DNA from: TMED26 sp002694075
GTDB taxonomy: Bacteria; Pseudomonadota; Alphaproteobacteria; Thalassobaculales; Thalassobaculaceae
Reading direction: 5' to 3'
Assembly (NCBI GenBank): GCA_036160575.1
Contig: JAYYDT010000114.1
Coordinates: 1 to 46,952 of the forward strand
Length of the DNA stretch: 46,952 nucleotides
The notes beneath the pieces are model-generated. The model made no database searches, had not been told where the DNA came from, and was given only the letters and a program-made list of their open reading frames with translations. Positions 45,125 through 46,952 of the stretch are shown here, in pieces. Position numbers and translations under genes: made by a program. Positions within the stretch are counted from its first letter, which is position 1; each line of letters begins with the position of its first letter.

Positions 45125-45448
45125 ATGAAAGATTGGATTGCGGTTCATACTTGGAACGAAGACGGCGACCGAGAGCGTTTTGCCGAAAAATATGGCGAGT
45201 CTTTTTTCGCCAACGAAAAAGTCTTTTCGGACGCCTGTGAAACGATGGTTGGCGCGAAATGTCGCCAGACTTGGCTTGGCGAGGACGCCTTCTTTTTCTG
45301 TCACTGGCAGGCGCCAACCGACCAGGCCGTCATCGATGTGCTTGAGGGGCTGGGCATGAGCGAATATTTTCAAACCGCCTGCTATGAAATGACAACATTC
45401 ATGTCGCAATATCGGGTGCCCGAGTCGTCGGTCTATGTGAAGACGTGA
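45125..45448 (+). CDS. Small acidic protein of unknown function
   Basis: A 107-residue soluble protein. It contains W-I-A-V-H-T-W near the start, a hydrophobic strand with F-F-F-C-H-W-Q-A-P, then a predicted helix (D-Q-A-V-I-D-V-L-E-G-L). The strand-helix order could suit a small alpha/beta dimeric fold such as DUF4242-like proteins, but similarity is too weak to assign. GGAGAA lies before the ATG, so it is a convincing gene. Confidence 0.65.
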   Translation: MKDWIAVHTWNEDGDRERFAEKYGESFFANEKVFSDACETMVGAKCRQTWLGEDAFFFCHWQAPTDQAVIDVLEGLGMSEYFQTACYEMTTFMSQYRVPESSVYVKT

Positions 45449-45646
45449 TTTTCGTGCGGCGCCGTCGGCCCCAAAGACGCGTCGTTTGAGTGACTTTCCA
45501 AAAGGGGGACGGCAAATGTCGTGGGCGCGGGCGCGGTCATTGGGCGCGCTTTAGGAACGTCGCGGGCGCCTTTCCGGCGACGGAGCCCGGAAAGTTGCCA
45601 CCCTATCGGGCTTATGTCGACGGCGAACGCCCTGAAGTGAGGAAAA
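45449..45646. other. Non-coding gap between two small unknown genes
   Basis: These 198 bases contain no credible gene or clear terminator. An open reading of 60 codons in the same direction runs into the next gene in another frame and lacks a ribosome site. Confidence 0.4.
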
Positions 45647-45961
45647 ATGGTTGGATATATCAGCGTTGTTAAGTTTGAAACCAAACCCGAGTCAACGGAG
45701 GAATATGTCAGGATCGAGCAGGAGGCGAGCACCCAGAAGATCCCCGGGCTTCGCCGCAGGGTTGTCATTCAGACCGGCGAAAATAGTTTCATCGGACTAA
45801 TAGAATACGAAGAGATTTCGTCTGTCGTTGAAGCCCAGGACGATTTGGTGGCGCACCTCGACCGCTTCCGGCATTGCCTGGTTGAGCTTGACGACAATGG
45901 CAATGTGACCGAGGCGGTCAGTGGCACGATTATTTACGACGAAAATAATCCCAGTGGCTGA
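45647..45961 (+). CDS. Small protein with possible dimeric alpha/beta-barrel fold
   Basis: A 104-residue soluble protein. The order G-Y-I-S-V-V-K-F strand, E-E-Y-V-R-I-E-Q helix, P-G-L-R-R-R-V-V-I strand, then S-F-I-G-L-I-E-Y strand and a helix resembles the ABM or EthD-type ferredoxin-like fold. That is inferred from pattern only. GAGGAAAA precedes the ATG. The next small gene overlaps its end. Confidence 0.6.
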   Translation: MVGYISVVKFETKPESTEEYVRIEQEASTQKIPGLRRRVVIQTGENSFIGLIEYEEISSVVEAQDDLVAHLDRFRHCLVELDDNGNVTEAVSGTIIYDENNPSG

Positions 45962-46163
45962 ATGTCGTGAATGCGCGGCGCGCGTCGATGAGATCGCCGG
46001 CCGTTGGGTCATTCTCGGCGAAAAGCTCGACGGCGACGGATTTGATTGGACGTTCTTATGCCTCCCCTGTGTGCGTGATTGGAAACGGCGAGGCTTAGAA
46101 CGCGAAGGGCATGCGCCGGCGGATATCAACGCGATGCTGGACCAATCTTATCCTCTGGCGTGA
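45921..46163 (+). CDS. Small CxxC zinc-finger-like protein
   Basis: An 80-residue protein with two cysteine pairs, C-R-E-C near residue 15 and C-L-P-C near residue 47, spaced as in small zinc-binding domains, followed by a basic segment (R-D-W-K-R-R-G-L). I do not recognise the family. The start is a GTG at 45921 with GAGG six bases upstream, 41 bases inside the preceding gene. Coding is probable but not certain. Confidence 0.5.
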   Translation: MARLFTTKIIPVAECRECAARVDEIAGRWVILGEKLDGDGFDWTFLCLPCVRDWKRRGLEREGHAPADINAMLDQSYPLA

Positions 46164-46626
46164 AGGCGCGCTGGCCTATGTTGCCTCAATCGCCGGCGTT
46201 CATGACGGGTAAGCGCATTTTTCAGGGCGATCGCCAGAACGCGACTGCCGCTCGATCAAACATGGTTTTACAGCGCCATTGGCCAGTGACTCAATGGCCC
46301 GATCAAGAATCACGTTTCTCGATGATGAAATACGCTTGGTTAACGTACTAGAATATCTGAAATATTTCTTGCAAACCCAATATATCTTCGTCCGCCCGTT
46401 CGGTGCGGCATCGTTTTGATCGAGGAAATCGGCCGGTGTCGGTGACCGCTTTTTACCCTTTCAGAACCTTCGCATCGTACCTTCGCCGCAACCTTCCAAT
46501 TCGGCAATTCTTTCGCATGGGCGAAGAACACTTTTTGTAGCGACGGTTTCGCCAAGGGACGGGACCGGAACGCCATCACTCCCCATGCGGGATCATCGGA
46601 TTTCCTTCCATCGAACATCGGCCCCT
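46164..46626. other. Region without an assignable gene
   Basis: These 463 bases are of mixed composition. A minus-strand reading from 46630 down to 46340 is open for 96 codons and is basic, but its only overlapping start is TTG, it has no ribosome site I trust, and it matches no family I know. No terminator, repeat or tRNA was seen. It may be a remnant or non-coding. Confidence 0.35.
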
Positions 46627-46899
46627 TCAAAATAAACCGTCTCTCAGCAAATCATAGAATTCAACATAGAAATCAATTCTTTCCGGAAAATTTATTTCCA
46701 TAAACCACAGATATAGATAATATAAAGTGAATGGGATTAAAAAGGCGATGAATGAAAATATTAATATTGAAAAAATTTTATACCCAGTATTTTGCCCTTC
46801 GCCTTTGATCGATTCTTTTATAGTCGAAAAAACAAAAGCCACGGATGTCGACAGGAAAAGAAAGTCAACAACCATCAATAAAACATCGAATGAAGTCAT
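46627..46899 (-). CDS. AT-rich small membrane protein of unknown function
   Basis: A 90-residue protein with two or three hydrophobic segments (about residues 6-24 and 42-68) and an acidic C terminus. Its codons end often in A or T, unlike all genes left of 44 kb, which suggests recent arrival. No family is recognised, and the ribosome site is weak. Confidence 0.5.
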   Translation of the reverse strand: MTSFDVLLMVVDFLFLSTSVAFVFSTIKESIKGEGQNTGYKIFSILIFSFIAFLIPFTLYYLYLWFMEINFPERIDFYVEFYDLLRDGLF

Positions 46900-46952
46900 A
46901 TGGATTTCAAATCCACTTACGCTGGGCGTAGGTCGCCTTTACGCCGATCCAG

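Noticed and set aside
46340..46630. A 96-codon minus-strand reading resembling a decayed transposase by its basic composition
   Set aside because: No catalytic motif, no inverted repeats and no good start were seen, so I do not call a mobile element.

Overview
The window looks like GC-rich chromosomal DNA of an alphaproteobacterium, probably a free-living, organic-acid- and amine-oxidising member near Rhodospirillales. This is inferred from a DUF2794 gene, an elongator tRNA-Met of alphaproteobacterial type, the yfgM-bamB-der order, and a strong bias to C/G-ending codons. No plasmid, phage, integrase, IS element, rRNA or CRISPR array was seen. The last 2.6 kb (about 44.3 kb onward) differs: it holds small orphan genes, a broken gene and an AT-rich membrane ORF.

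Layout. (1) 0-10 kb, oxidative catabolism: a secreted cytochrome c', a DAO-type flavoenzyme, a PNPOx-like flavin protein, and a long minus-strand operon (class I CoA-transferase alpha and beta, class III CoA-transferase, MsrB, D-2-hydroxyacid dehydrogenase, SAF-domain dehydrogenase) facing a GMC oxidoreductase. (2) 10-15.6 kb, housekeeping: a YfgM-like protein, BamB, Der and a small protein on the minus strand; DUF2794, a Zn-ribbon protein, a PilZ protein behind a very good sigma-54 promoter, and a two-TM protein on the plus strand. (3) 15.6-24 kb: an SDR, a nucleoside hydrolase, an IlvD/Edd sugar-acid dehydratase, a molybdenum hydroxylase large subunit without partner subunits, a GSA-like aminotransferase and a tyrosine phosphatase. 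(4) 24-36.4 kb: an MsbA-like exporter, then a polyamine locus. The minus operon is puuA-like, spuC-like aminotransferase, potF/H/I/G-like transporter; the divergent plus operon is a second GS-like ligase, puuB-like oxidase and agmatinase. (5) 36.4-44.3 kb: a GST, a bacterial voltage-gated sodium channel, an alpha/beta hydrolase, tRNA-Met with its promoter, gabD-gor, a GNAT enzyme, PsiE and a methyltransferase. (6) 44.3-47 kb: a DUF2306 pseudogene with three frameshifts and several small unknown genes.

How the genes fit. Agmatine can be hydrolysed to putrescine (SpeB). Putrescine, imported by the ABC system, can be either transaminated (SpuC-like) or glutamylated (PuuA-like) and oxidised (PuuB-like). 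GabD, 6 kb away, can finish the route at succinate. PuuC and PuuD are not in the window. The most notable points are the sigma-54 promoter before the PilZ gene, the frameshifted DUF2306 gene, four convergent gene pairs whose stop codons share one palindromic tetranucleotide or near-palindrome, and the orphan molybdenum hydroxylase with a local C-rich anomaly. I did not find a clearly new multi-gene system.
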